From Plectrocnemia conspersa (Eukaryota > Arthropoda > Insecta > Trichoptera > Polycentropodidae): DNA of 64,000 nucleotides. Location: NCBI GenBank assembly GCA_009617715.1, contig VTFK01000016.1:62001-126000 (forward strand), read 5' to 3'. Both the position numbers and the translations under genes were made by a program. A model generated the notes under the pieces. It had not been told where the DNA came from. It saw only the letters and a list, made by a program, of their open reading frames with translations, and did no database searches. Positions 1 through 11,011 of this stretch are shown piece after piece (the first letter of the stretch is position 1; each line of letters opens with the position of its first letter).

Positions 1-140
1 TAAACGTACGAAATATGTACCAATACTTGCAACAAAAAATTATCAAAATGAAATATTAATATATAGGGTTTCTAAATCTCAGAACTTATATAAATATATT
101 ATCAGATGCAAGCTTTTTATTATGAATAACTATTGTGATT

Positions 141-1012
141 TTATATATTTTTTTAATTTTAATTTTTTATTTTTTTTAGATTAAATTAAGACCATCGTGG
201 CCTAACAGGTTACCCCAATGCGCCACGATGTTCGAAAACAAATTTTAAACTTATAAAACACAAAAAAACGTATAAATACATAAATAGAACAATACTTAAA
301 AATAATAAGCATAAGAAAAAATTATAAAATATCAAAATTAAATGATACAAACTGGATCAGATCCTCGTAGCTAACATTAAACAGGTCAATATGTAATGCC
401 AGCGTATTAAGGAGTCGGATGGCCACAGCTATAGGCGAGTCCTAGCCCTAACGGCCATCAAAAGAGGTCGCGATCGTAATTCTCGAAAATGTTCCGAAAC
501 CCAAAACTGGAATTCTTCGAGAATCGCTGGATTGTTGACATCACCTTTTAGTAATTTGAAAAAATGCTTAGCGACATACAGCTTTCTGCGAGAACTCAGC
601 GAATCATATCCCAATGCTCCTAAAAGAAAGGCGCTGGGATATATGTACGTATAATAACCATATGTCCTTTTGTAAAGGTATCTTAAATACATTTTTTGAA
701 TTTTTTTCACTAAAAGAGAATATTTGGCTATTCGGGGATTCCAAATTATAGATCCCGATTCAAGAATGCTACGAACTAAGGTGTCATAGAGGATGCGAAT
801 AACTGATGGATCGTCAAAGTGAAAGGCATTCCTCATAACAAAGCCGAGCATCTTGGAAGATTTATCACAGACGTCGTGTATGTATAGAGAGAACCTCCAT
901 TTGCTCTCAAAAGTGATTCCGAGATCTTTAGTGAAAGTTTCTCTAGTCAAAATATTACCACCGAGATGGTAGATATAAGCTGATGTCGAATGGGATCGAG
1001 AATTAATATGTT
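141..1012 (-). mobile_element. Jockey/CR1-like LINE relic, 3' part (copy 1)
   Basis: This is the 3' end of a non-LTR retrotransposon read on the minus strand. The frame at 950-429 continues upstream to about 1012 and encodes the region after the reverse transcriptase, with signatures such as FTKDLGITFESKWRF, MLGFVMRN, ILYDTLVRSILESGSIIW and IQKMYLRYLYKR. These are typical of insect LINEs annotated as mobile element jockey. After the stop at about 429 the homology resumes in another frame (AIRLLNTLALHIDLFNV), so a frameshift separates the natural C-terminus, which ends near 325. A T-rich run at 141-181 fits the poly(A) tail of a minus-strand insertion. It is 5'-truncated and dead, and lies downstream of copy 2 in the same orientation. 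Confidence 0.85.
193..230. repeat. Perfect 9-bp stem-loop in LINE 3' tail
   Basis: CATCGTGGC (193-201) and GCCACGATG (222-230) are perfect inverted repeats separated by 20 nt. The hairpin sits between the LINE copy 1 frame and its A-rich tail, where some LINEs carry a structured element recognised by their own reverse transcriptase. That role is inference. Confidence 0.6.
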
Positions 1013-1117
1013 ATAAAAAGAAAAAAATAAGCGTTTCTATTTAATTTTATTTTAAAATAAATTGTACTAAAAATGATAAAAAAAATCATATACATATTTA
1101 CAGTTTCAATTAATTAA

Positions 1118-2550
1118 TTAATTTCTTTCATTGATATCTCTATGAACGGCCTTTGCGAGAAAAGAGTTGGCAAGTGCTCCATTTCTAGACTTTACAGGAA
1201 GGAACAGTGGACGCGATCGAGAATTATAACCACCTTCTGGAGTCCAAATTTGGAGCTGCTCGAGCACCGAAGGATTATCTATTATGCTTATAAGCAATTT
1301 CAATAAGTGTTTAATTGTATAAACACTTCTGCGAGTTGACAAAAAAAATGTATCAAAAAAAGCACTGGGAAACAAGAACGGATAATACCCGTATTCCTTC
1401 AAGTATACATATTTGTATTTACGCTGTACTTTTTCCAGCTTCCATGCATTACATTGACTCATTACGCCTGAAATCTAAATAATAGAGCTAGTTTCTAGTA
1501 TGCTGCGGACTAGAGCATCATAAAGAGTGCGCAAAACTAAAGTGTTCCTGAAATAGTGCGCATTTCTTAAGATAAAACCAAGTATTTTTAATGATCTGCT
1601 GTGAGTCTCTGCAATGTGTTGGCTTAATTTCCAACGTTCTTCAAAAGTCACACTTAAATCCTTAGTAAAAGAAGAACTGTTCAGAATATATCCGCCGAGA
1701 TGGTAGGAATATTTAGCCAGCATAAACGACCTTGAAAATGAAGTTATGTGACATTTCTTTACACTGAAAGGCAATTAGTTATAGCAAGCCCACTTCCATA
1801 AAGAATTAAGATTCTCTTGCACTGTACTTTCTTAAAAATTTTCAAATTATCTGCATATAATAAAAAAAATTGAATGATGCATTGCGGTTTCTATGTAATT
1901 AATGATCGATAAAAACAGCAATGGACACAAGTTAAATCCTTGAGGTACTCCAGTAGAAGTCTTATATCGTTCTGAAAAAGAGTTATTGGTCAAGTAATTT
2001 GAGAATTGGTTTATAAGACCTTCTGAAAACCCGAAATTACATCATTTTTTTTCAAGTAAAGCATGATTAACTATATCAAATGCCTTTTCAAAACCTGTGT
2101 ATATAACGTCTACTTGTATACAACAGTCCAATGATCTTGAAACAACGTTAGAAAAAACCATAAGATTAGTGACAGTGGATCGAGATCGATGGAAACCATG
2201 TTGCTACAATTACAATTAAAATAATTTACAATTTCAAATACTTTTACTCTGGAAAACATGGTGATCTTAAAATTAAATTAAATATAAATTGAAGATGGTT
2301 CAAAATATCAGACTTGCATCCTTTCAGATTGTAGTCTGGGATAAAATCTGGTCCTGAAAAAAAATGAGCTTCAGCCTATTAAATCCGTATTCGATATCAA
2401 CAAAAATTAATGATAACAAAGATGACCCTAAACGCTGCGTCTCATCGTAATTATAAGTACAATCAAAATGTGACCCATCGTCATGGTATCCGGTTTAAAA
2501 ATATCTATATATGCTAAATATAGTGAAGCAGTAGTACAATGCACCTTGGG
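1118..2550 (-). mobile_element. Jockey/CR1-like LINE relic, RT to C-terminus (copy 2)
   Basis: This is a longer relic of a family related to copy 1, read on the minus strand. In order from high to low coordinates it shows a thumb-proximal GPDFIPDYNLKGC, QHGFHRSRSTVTNL, motif A VDVIYTGFEKAFDIVNH, motif B TGVPQGFNLCPLLF, motif C LYADNLKIF, then FTKDLSVTF and ILGFILRNA, and a C-terminus ending in KAVHRDINERN. The catalytic Asp of motif A is Gly (TGF for TDF) and YADD is YADN. A frameshift precedes motif C, and an in-frame TAG at 1475-1477 replaces the Trp expected after LETSSII. The element is therefore inactive. The 5' half, including the endonuclease, is missing. It lies immediately upstream of copy 1 with the same polarity. 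Confidence 0.9.
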
Positions 2551-2689
2551 ATAAAATAAATAAATTACATTTTTTTTATAATAAGGATCTTAAACAAAAC
2601 CCCCTGATCATATATTTAAATTTTCCTAACAAAAAGGAAGATTACGCATTTGTACAGCATTCAAACGGTTTCAAAGACCCATTTATCCA

Positions 2690-3110
2690 AATTGTGACAT
2701 CCGCCTGTCTATAGGGTGTTTACAAAAATGCTGTACCCAACTTGTTCGCCAATATAGGGATGAATGAAGGTCCCCGATCGAGTGTCCGTCGCCATATGAC
2801 ACCCCTGTTGTGACAAGGGTCGCTCCACTTTATATTAATGACGGAAAGCCCATTAATTTTTCCGGGACGCACCTACCAAAACTGTATCGACTTTTGCGAA
2901 GGATTTAATCGCTAAATCTCACAAAATAAATATTATTTCAAAGTTGATGAATTAATCATCGTGATGGAATACGACCGTCGATTTTGTGCCCCTGCGTCAA
3001 TACGCTGTTTACGGCCCGTAATCTCGCAAAGCTCATTATGTTCTCGCGCCACCGTTTTACAAGCTAATAAAACGGTGAGGGGGAAATTAATAGGGGGCGT
3101 TATTAAATTC
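2690..3110. other. GC-richer non-repetitive island
   Basis: This stretch is markedly richer in G+C than its surroundings and has no transposon signature. The 65-codon plus frame at 2961-3158 runs out into AT-rich sequence and looks like chance. It contains a 9-bp hairpin, ACCGTTTTA (3051-3059) with TAAAACGGT (3068-3076). It resembles the other islands in the window, which I take as candidate conserved non-coding elements. Confidence 0.4.
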
Positions 3111-4395
3111 TCAGATTTTTCTATGTGTATGGGTATTTTTATATATTTTTTTTATTAGGTTTTATACATTTTATATTTGCGATACATGTGATAAGCGATG
3201 AAGATTTTCTAATAGACGTTTGAGGCTCAGTTTCTGAAGCTTTAAATTTAAATGAAGAGTCTATACCTTCACATAATACATTTAATAAAGTAGAATTTAG
3301 AAGTATAGATACATAATTTAAAACGAAAAAATAAAATTTAACAAAAAAATTTTATTTTGATATCCTACGCAGATAAAATTACTTGGGTTAATTCTCTAAA
3401 ATGATCATCATTTTATTTTACGCTTTTACTTTCAAACAATATAGGCATTGTTGTTTAGGTAGTTTAAAGCTATGGAGATATCATTTTTAACAACTAGGAT
3501 TACGGATTTCAAAATAATATAAAAAAAAATTAGTACTACCGGTATTTTATTTTGTATTACCCAAAGTACCAAAGGAAAATTTTTGCCTCAATTCTATGTC
3601 AACACAACATGAAAATTTATGGTTTTTATGGCGTTTCGTGTTATGAAACATTTAAAAAATAGCAACAATATAACTATAAATATAAAAAGACTCAAGAATT
3701 TTTGATTTTATGCTAAAAGACTTGTCTAAAATTAACATAGTCTTATAACTAAAAATTTTCGCAGTTTAAAATTAAAATAAAACAAAGAAAGATGCAGCTC
3801 ATTGGTTTTCATACAGTTTTTTTTACAAAAGTCTGACATTATTGCTAATAAACACTATTTTAAAGGTGCTTCTTAAAATATAAATATTTAATGTGTAATG
3901 AAAAATAATATCAACCTAATTAATAAAAATAATAGTGACTTCACTAATATGACATTATTATAATTTTACAAACCATTAATAAATCACTTAAATATTTCTC
4001 CCGTAGGAAATAATAAATGTAGTCGACGAAAATATATTAAGATTAGACTCACAACTAAAGAATGGACTCAAAATTCTGTGTAAAAATATTTGCTCATAAT
4101 TAAGTCAACATCAACAGAAAGCGGGAATTCTTAACAGCAGGAATATTTACTACGAAAATTATAAATCTGATTCACCCCTTAATGCCTTTCTAAAATTTTT
4201 TTTTCCACTAAGAATAAATATGTATTTTTGTATTTTTAATACAATTTTACAATTGATGTTTTGCATATATTTATATATTTAAAAATATGATTTTTGTAGT
4301 TATAAGTAATAAATAACAATAAGAATATGTATTTTAAGAGTCTAGGAATTAGTGACATCTATATTAATAATTATAAATTATGTGTAATATTATTT
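3111..4395. other. AT-rich DNA, nothing recognised
   Basis: Low-complexity AT-rich sequence with A/T runs. I see no coding frame, RNA gene or transposon domain here. Confidence 0.6.
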
Positions 4396-4470
4396 ATAAC
4401 TAAAATATGTCACTGCAGCTGGGCCCGGCTTTGTAACAATATCACATTTTTTAATAAATAAAATTCGAGT

Positions 4471-4560
4471 GTCGCTGCTGAGGCTCGAACCTACAACCTC
4501 AGAGTTATTAGTCTGAATCGTAACGGACTGAGCTTTTCTAATCGTATTTTTATCGTTTTG
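4471..4560 (-). mobile_element. tRNA-like sequence, probable SINE head or tRNA pseudogene
   Basis: On the minus strand there is an A-box-like GCTCAGTCCGTTA (about 4533-4521), a B-box-like GGTTCGAGCC (4491-4482), and between them an anticodon-like hairpin TCAGA/TCTGA around CTAATAAC. The loop resembles tRNA-Ile(AAU) but has eight bases, and the T arm and acceptor stem do not pair well. It is therefore not a functional tRNA. The downstream sequence (CAGCAGCGACACTCGAATTT) resembles the tRNA-like patch at 32.5 kb, which suggests a tRNA-derived SINE family. Confidence 0.5.
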
Positions 4561-4749
4561 TTTAATAACATCACCCAATTATTACTAAATTAACATGATT
4601 AAATATGTAATAAAATACATACATACATACGATAATATTAGTAATATTTTTAAATATAAAAACAATAAATGGTCTAAAAGTATATTTATTATATATTTTT
4701 ACTTATCATTTGCGTATAATTAATCATAAAATATCAGTTAATGTGTTTG

Positions 4750-5310
4750 ATTTTTTTTTATTATGGAACGTACGAGAACTACTTATCATAAAACATTTTG
4801 GCTTAAGCAAGTGATTTTGATCGGGATTCTTATCACTACATATAAATGTTTATTATGAGTTTTGCTCTTGAGGCGAATTTTTTCTTGAGCCTTGAAAAAT
4901 AATATGAGTAAAAACCTTCGGAATTTCTAAAAATCTCATATTTTACATTTGTATCGGGTGTTCCAATAACTCGGAACTAGCGCTCAGTATACTTTTGAAT
5001 TTTGACTGGAAACGTTTACAATAAGTTTCGTTGTCTTTGAAAAGTATTTTTATCCTGGTTTGAAAACACTTTGTCAGTGTCATTGGGTTTTAATTGAAAT
5101 GTACGTATCTTTCTTTGCACATATGGGTTATTTTTTATGTGTTATTTATAGATAATTGTTAAGAAAGATTAATTTTATTTACTCTAGTTTATATTTTGTA
5201 TAAATGCATAATTCAGGGATATCAATTCAAAGAGACTAAAAAAATATACTTAGAAAGAATATATTAATGTTAAAAACAAGATTAATAAAAAAGTTTCGAT
5301 TCAATTCTGT
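4750..5310 (+). repeat. Dispersed repeat, single-monomer copy (relative at 53.5-54.4 kb)
   Basis: From about 4795 (GGCTTAAG) through 5265 this region aligns by eye with 53530-54400. Shared blocks include GAGCCTTGAAAA, AACTAGCGCTCAGTATAC, TTTTGAATTTTGACTG, AAGTTTCGTTG and GTGTCATTG. Here the 173-bp monomer occurs once; in the other locus it occurs three times. No inverted termini flank this copy. It has no coding potential and its class is unknown. Confidence 0.75.
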
Positions 5311-5734
5311 CGATTTGAAAATTGTAATGTAATGTACAAGGAGTCAAAAATTAAGCAGATACGACAATGAGCAACCCATCACAAATCTTCAATTCTAAAA
5401 AAATGTTTCTTTACACGTCACCACAAAACCATGCTGATGATCAATCAAATATCTTTTGATATGATTTAAATTTTAAAGTATACTTGTGTAGTATGATTTG
5501 GAATACATTGGCTTGTGCTGATAAAATTGAGACCGGCTTATATGTTTCTTTTTACGCATAGGAATTATGTTCCTAATTATACACTAGGGAAAGTGTTTGT
5601 TTTCAAACGTGAATTAGAGGAAGTATTTATTTTCAACGATAAGTCAAAAACTAACAACAGTGGATGTGCGATAAAGACATGCATTTTTTTAAAACAACAT
5701 ATGTGTATATATATGATTTATAATATTTTATATT
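5311..5734. other. AT-rich DNA, nothing recognised
   Basis: This contains a 74-codon plus frame (5515-5739) with no recognisable domain and a low-complexity end. I treat it as chance. Confidence 0.5.
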
Positions 5735-6125
5735 TATGAATCACCAGTGCGTCATGCGTCATATAAGTTATAAGTTTAAGGATCACGCAAGCATCCGAGA
5801 CACACTGCTGCGTTTAAATCGGTTTTAATTAACAACTGGACTCTGCGAAAAGAAACAAAGTTGAAAAGTCAAGGGTGAGTAATGAGCGGCAGTTAAACAG
5901 TCATTTATAACAATTCGACTCTATCACGAACAGCGTATCAAATCGCGCGGGCGTTGCCTTTGATTGTAACATTCTGGTGCTTAATTTCGATCCTCGATGA
6001 GTTATTGGTAGAGAAAATTTCAACGTCTAAAAACGACCAACAGGAAAAACGGGCAGGAAGTTCGTTATATATCGTATAATAATAGCGTAAATATGGAAGC
6101 CGTTTTGTTGCGAGCGAAACAGGAA
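5735..6125. other. GC-richer island with promoter-like signals
   Basis: This non-repetitive island has TATAAG-type motifs at 5762-5767 and 5769-5774 and a splice-donor-like AAGG|GTGAGTAAT at 5871-5883. If real, about 75 nt of 5' UTR would lie between start site and donor, since no reading frame is open across it. The alternative is a regulatory element like the other islands. Confidence 0.35.
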
Positions 6126-6402
6126 ATTGTTTTAGACGTATTAAATTAATATGGGTCCATTTATATTAGCATGGATTAAATTGATTATATAAAACGTGTT
6201 TCGTATTAGCTAATTTAAATTTATGTGTTGAATAATATTTTTCTAATCAATAAAAAAGGCAATGATTATTTATTTTTATTTTTACTAAATATATCAAAAG
6301 ATATTTAAAAAAGTTCACCAAGTAATAGAGGTACTTAATCTCTTACCAAATAATCAATTCGCCTGTGGCGACCACACATATAGGCACATTTAAAAGGGCG
6401 AT

Positions 6403-6456
6403 TGTCTCATTGTTAATGACCGTGACCAAAAACGTTCATTCATTAACGATGAGACA
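6403..6456. repeat. Hairpin in LTR U3
   Basis: The 17-base arms 6403-6419 (TGTCTCATTGTTAATGA) and 6440-6456 pair except at one position. The loop is 20 nt. It is located upstream of the LTR TATA box. Confidence 0.7.
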
Positions 6457-6693
6457 AATATCACGGCACAAGAGAGATTTCTTTTGACCACACATAAAAC
6501 GGGCCGTTAAAAGAATCCCTTTTGTGACAAAATGGTACGGATGCAATCAATCACCACAATGCAAACCCTTTCCGAAGAATTCAAAAATCTGGAGCCAAGC
6601 AAAAAACTGGCTTTCGGAAATACACATCCGATTTCTCGAATTCTAAGAAGCCACTGCAACGATTGGCCAGCTAGCGTGCATCCCCCTAAAGGA

Positions 6694-6698
6694 TATAA
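6694..6698 (+). promoter_or_regulatory. LTR TATA box
   Basis: TATAA within GGATATAAGCCC sits in the middle of the LTR, about 310 bp upstream of the LTR poly(A) signal. This is the spacing expected of an LTR promoter with its start site near 6725. Confidence 0.6.
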
Positions 6699-7004
6699 GC
6701 CCGGACTCCAACGAGGAGAGGGCAGACGGTCAAGAGACGATCGGAGGCACGATACGAGACGGTCCGAGATACGAGACGGCTGAGGCACGAGAGAAGAGTG
6801 GCCCAGACAGCAGACCAGAGAGCCAAGATCTACCAGCAGCCATCTAGAAGAACCAAGTCACGCGCCCTCACCGACAAACCTGAAGATTACACCTAACACT
6901 CGCCGCACGCAGCCACAGAGTCCGGAGACATCATCACCTGCACACCTTTATCGCGAAAAACGTCACGCCGTAATCGTCCATAATCAAAATTGTAATTATA
7001 ACTT

Positions 7005-7010
7005 AATAAA
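7005..7010 (+). terminator. LTR polyadenylation signal
   Basis: AATAAA lies about 63 bp before the LTR 3' end, in the position of the R-region poly(A) signal. Confidence 0.55.
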
Positions 7011-7189
7011 CAATTTAATAGAATTCACCGAAGAGTCTTATTGGCCGCGAGGTCAACCACCCCTAGGGCTACACCCCCTAAATGAATTTTGAAATAAACA
7101 CTCTAATATACATTGCTAATATACATTAATGAAGACAATAAAAATTAAAAATATTGCTCAACTATATTCTTAGATGTAACACAAGCTAA

Positions 7190-7760
7190 TGATAAAGTGT
7201 AGCACCCTGGACTTCTCTGAAAAAGAGACTGCTTCCATGCAACATTTTTTTATTAATCCAATCTCACCTAAAAGATAGTAATTTCCAAGTAAAGACAGGA
7301 GTAGTAAACACATAATTGTACTGAATATCATGGGTGTGCCTCAGAGCAGTGTTCTTGAACCGATCCTGTATTTTTATATATGAGATAGATCTTCTTCAGA
7401 CAAACTCAATAAGAATTGCTTTGTTTGCCGACAAAGCTACACAATAAGGACGTCTAATACTGACCCAAACATAGCATCGAAGAGACTGCAAGATTATCTC
7501 TGAAAAGTCTAAGTGTCAAATCAGAGCTAATAAATCTAAATTAATCCATGTCACATTTACGCTAAAGTAAAGATACTTGTTCTTCGATATCCCATAACGA
7601 GAAATGAATACAAAAAAAAAAAATTTAGACTGACTTGAAAAACTTAAATTTGGAAACAAAAGGAAACATTACTGGCTCACAGGACCAAATTTAGACTAAT
7701 TATTGGTAAAAAAAATAAAGTTAAACCATTGTTTTTAAGCAAAAGACTTGGCAGTATATT
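7190..7760 (+). mobile_element. Jockey LINE relic, reverse transcriptase palm to C-terminus
   Basis: Translating across frameshifts gives a Jockey-type order: SHLKDSNFQVKTG, then motif B GVPQSSVLEPILY, motif C LFADKAT (for FADDTA), NTDPNIASKRLQDYL, RANKSKLIHVTFTLK and KHYWLTGP. The second catalytic Asp of FADD is Lys and several stops interrupt the frame, so it is dead. The N-terminal endonuclease and RT motif A are absent. It begins about 120 bp after the solo LTR and differs in sequence from the LINE relics at 0-2.5 kb. Confidence 0.85.
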
Positions 7761-8019
7761 GCAGTGAGTTTTTAAATTGACACATTTGAAATCACTTAAC
7801 CCTTTATAGTTGCCCCAAGCCCAAGATATTTTAAATAAAAATATTAAAATAAATAATTTAATGATCATTAAATGTAATATTAAGAAAAAATATATTTTTT
7901 CTATATTTTCTAAAAAATAAAATTTATTTTGTAAGAATAAATTTGAGAAGTTAAATGATATATTTAAAATACAAATAGTTTATATATATATAAAAAAATA
8001 TATTATGTCCATAAAAAAA

Positions 8020-8200
8020 AAAAATCTAAAATGACGTTTCAGATTCTAAGCCAGAAAATCTCGTTACTGAGCGTCACATAAAAACGATTTTATTGCCTTT
8101 GACGTGAATTTTTAAATTCTGAGAAATGATAATTGTTTTTTGCGCTTTTTCTATTGGCTAAAATTCGGTTTTAATGTACTTCTTACCAATCGTGAAATGA
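8020..8200. mobile_element. Palindromic MITE, decayed copy (family of 51.0 kb)
   Basis: The right half matches the 51.0 kb element: CTCGTTACTGAGCG, ACGATTTTATTGCCTTTGACG, TCTGAGAAATGATAATTGTT and TGCGC. The left arm is too decayed to align confidently. It is one of three copies in the window. Confidence 0.7.
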
Positions 8201-8419
8201 TAAAAAAAATGCGCGGGGCTCTGGGTTGGTTTTTAATTTAAATAGTGAATAATTAACTAAATACTGTTAACAAGGCATAATGCGGAAATTTATTGTTTAG
8301 TATGCCAAGAAATAGTCTCAACATCTGAAAAGGTACAGGGTGTATAAAACTATCAATATATATAATATATCATATATATATATATAGGTATAAAATATAA
8401 ATTTATGATTAAATAAATT

Positions 8420-8421
<2 letters not shown>

Positions 8422-8457
<36 letters not shown>

Positions 8458-8461
8458 TTAT

Positions 8462-8492
<31 letters not shown>
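8422..8492. repeat. (TA)n microsatellite, interrupted
   Basis: TA tracts at about 8422-8454 and 8465-8492 are separated by a short AAATTTATTAT spacer. They create a spurious Ile-Tyr frame on the minus strand. Confidence 0.9.
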
Positions 8493-8495
<3 letters not shown>

Positions 8496-8499
8496 AAAA

Positions 8500-9715
8500 A
8501 ACAAATTTTGATTTTTGGATCACAGTGAATCAAAAAACCAAATTATTATTTTAAATTTTATATTATCACCAAGTATATTATAAGTAATTATACATGCTAG
8601 GGTTTATTTAAGAAATATAAACAATTCATTTATAGTATTTATTTTATGTCTTAAGAAGCCTTTACATTGTGAAGAAACGAAATAATTTCGGTGCAGGTAA
8701 GCACCGAAAGAACAAGAATTTTCCGCTCATAAATTTAACAAAAATATCACATACAAGCGACGCGTACTGAAAAATCTTATGATTTTTCTGAAACAGTAGC
8801 TTATTAAAAAAGTTTGTGTTTGAATTGAAATAATAACTTTTTTCACTTTAAAAGGTTCTGAGGCGTAATTCCATATTCACAAATTTTAATAAAACACATA
8901 TGTACCGATAGACATTTTAACTGAAAATTAAGTGAGTTGAAAATATTTTTTTATGACTTAAGTTCGAGAGAGCTTTCTCGAATATTATTTACATATTTTT
9001 TACCTTAAAAATATCAAGTGTGACGGAACTAATAATTTTTTCAAAGTCAAGTAAAATGATCTTTTAATTGGATAATAAAATTCAGCACTCCCCGAGCTAT
9101 TTACATATACTTAAGTCAAAAATTAAAGACATTTGAAGTGTATAATGGATTCGTAAAAATTATAAATTAGTGAATTAGCAAGAAGTACTAGAAAAATTAT
9201 ACCAATAATTTTAACTAAAAATATTTAATGCCCATTATATCGTACAATAGAAACGAGAATATTGTCTTATTTAAAATGAATCGATATTGAATAGCACAAT
9301 TCGTACTGTCGAGCATAATAATTATAATGAAGGAATCCTTAGCAAATATTCCCATTAATTCTGCTTTTGAATATTTTAGCAAAAACACGAAATATGACAC
9401 TCTTTGTGCCACTTGTACGGATTTGTATTATTTATTCAGTGCTATTTATATTCGAGGGTATCGCAAGTTATTGGTGTTTAGTGAAATATGAACGTTCAAT
9501 TGTGTGGTTCGATTCATACTATGATAATACTTTGTTTTAAATAATATTTATTTCTTATACATATATTGTTTAATTCTCTATAATAGTTACATTAAATAAA
9601 ATTGTCTACTTTTGCGAATTTAATTGCGACAATATAAGATGCAGTTAATCCTCATCGTTTTAATTTTTTGCACTGATTCTAATAAGCAATAATTAAATAC
9701 AAAAAACCGATAAAA
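8500..9715. other. AT-rich DNA, nothing recognised
   Basis: The only structure seen is a 20-bp near-palindrome, TTCGAGAGAGCTTTCTCGAA, at about 8962-8981. I find no supported gene or transposon. Confidence 0.55.
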
Positions 9716-9719
9716 ATAA

Positions 9720-10065
9720 AACTTCAGTATTATTTATAGACTTAAAAAAAGCTTTTGCCACAGTAAACCATAATATATAATTAGATAAAATAAAACATTT
9801 AGAATAGTAAGACCAGTGCTAAATTATTAAAAAGCCATTTAAGCAATATACAAGAAGTAGTTGTAATAAATGGTACACAAAGCAGCGTTCTATTTTGAGA
9901 CCTTTATTATTTAATCTATACATAAATATTTTTACCCTAAGTAAACTTGTAGGAATGATTTAACTGTATGCTGATACAGTGCTAATATATAATTCTAAAA
10001 CATGCAAAGGAACATGAAGAGTGGATGAGATTAAACAAATAAGCAATTATTGGAAAAATTAAATA
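9720..10065 (+). mobile_element. LINE relic, reverse transcriptase fragment (CR1/L2-like)
   Basis: On the plus strand, conceptual translation gives motif A LFIDLKKAFATVNHNI, then LLFNLYINIFTLSKLVG, motif C LYADTVLIYNS and VDEIKQISNYW. It matches the palm of CR1/L2-type LINEs. The first catalytic Asp is kept (IDLKKAF), but YADD has become YADT and there are many stops. Both ends are truncated. It is distinct from the Jockey relics nearby. Confidence 0.75.
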
Positions 10066-10660
10066 TATAATATTTAATAATAATTTTGATAGTACAATCA
10101 CTGTCAATAAGTGATTCTTAGGTCTGCTCTTTTAGATAAAACTTTATATTTCTATAACCGTACATCGAAATAAAATACAGTAACAATGTCAAAGATTTTA
10201 TTATACAGGTTTCGATATGTTTTATATCGTATAAAATTAGTTTCATATTGTCGAGCTTAATATTTAAACGTATTTATTATATAAATATGTATTGCGTTTG
10301 AGGATTTAAAATTTTAAAAAAAATTAAAATCACTTAATTCAAAATTGTGCTTTGTTACCTTTTGATGCTCACACGAAAAACATATATATGAAAACTAAAA
10401 TTTGCCAATTTTTATTTGACCAAAATATGAACTATTAATGGTAACCAAAAATTGATAGAAATAAAATCGATAAAAAAATACTAAATTAAAATTTATTAAA
10501 CAGCTACAAGCGCAAGCATTTTTTGTTCTTAACTGCGAATGAGTTAATAAAAATTAGCATGCAAAATCACTCAAAAAAATAAATATAAAAAATATACAAT
10601 AAATGCATTTTTAGACTGTTCTTGCTTCTGTTTATGTCTTAAGTAATTATTATTGTGTTT
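10066..10660. other. AT-rich DNA, nothing recognised
   Basis: No supported feature was found. A TATATAAAG motif begins at about 10669, just before the exon candidate that follows. Confidence 0.5.
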
Positions 10661-10741
10661 TTTTGCTAGTATATAAAGCTACTAGCTACGTCAAGATGTT
10701 GGCAGGAGAGCAAGGACGTCCGCGGTGGGAGTTTGCTTTAG

Positions 10742-11011
10742 GAAGCGCATATTAGAGGCGAGGCCAGTGGCGTAGATAAATCGGCCGAGTCAAAGGATGC
10801 AGCTTCCGTGCGGTCGCGTGTTTTCGCACAACCGAACACGGACACCATAAATTCGAGTAATGAATATTCATCGAGGCCAAGGAGGACCAAACTACTGACT
10901 CTCTCTGGGTTCGAACCCAAGGAACTCGCACTGGGCGGAGACCCAGAGGCGAATTTCATTTACCCGACCAGGGGGCGGGTTGGACTTATGCGAACGTTTA
11001 AACTCAATTAG
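10742..11011 (+). CDS. Candidate terminal coding exon, protein not recognised
   Basis: An uninterrupted plus frame of 89 codons plus TAG starts immediately after an acceptor-like TTTGCTTTAG (AG at 10740-10741) and ends at 11009-11011. Unlike the other frames in the window, its composition looks protein-like: mixed, rich in Glu, Ala, Ser, Arg and Pro, with mostly G or C in the third codon position although the neighbourhood is AT-rich. Recognisable stretches include VRSRVFAQPNTDTINSSNE, a basic RPRRTK, and the C-terminus RGRVGLMRTFKLN. I recognise no domain, signal peptide or transmembrane segment. AATAAA occurs downstream at 11288 and 11434, compatible with a 3' UTR. Upstream exons are not identified, and the frame could instead be a fortunate run through a GC-rich island or a TE fragment. 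Confidence 0.4.
   Translation, partial: EAHIRGEASGVDKSAESKDAASVRSRVFAQPNTDTINSSNEYSSRPRRTKLLTLSGFEPKELALGGDPEANFIYPTRGRVGLMRTFKLN

Larger units (their letters stand above)
6364..7073 (+). mobile_element. Solo LTR, Ty3/gypsy-like
   Basis: The element runs from TGTGGCGACC to GGGCTACA, so it has the TG...CA ends of an LTR. Its internal order is that of U3-R-U5: a hairpin in U3, a TATA box at 6694-6698, a GC-rich transcribed part, AATAAA at 7005-7010 and about 60 bp of U5. No internal retrotransposon sequence or second LTR adjoins it, so it is a solo LTR. No convincing target duplication remains (CGCC before, CCCC after). The short open frames on both strands at 6507-6788 lie inside the LTR and are not genes. 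The superfamily assignment is a guess from size and composition. Confidence 0.75.

Noticed and set aside
6507..6788. Opposed 83- and 93-codon frames
   Set aside because: Both lie inside the solo LTR across its U3/R region and have no domain.
7793..7815. TTAACCCTTTATAGTTGCC as a piggyBac-type end
   Set aside because: No partner terminus or shared family sequence found.
8318..8533. Minus frame rich in Ile-Tyr
   Set aside because: It is the translation of TA microsatellites, not a protein gene.
10738..10959. 73-codon minus frame
   Set aside because: It overlaps the better plus-strand exon candidate antisense and has no acceptor or domain support.
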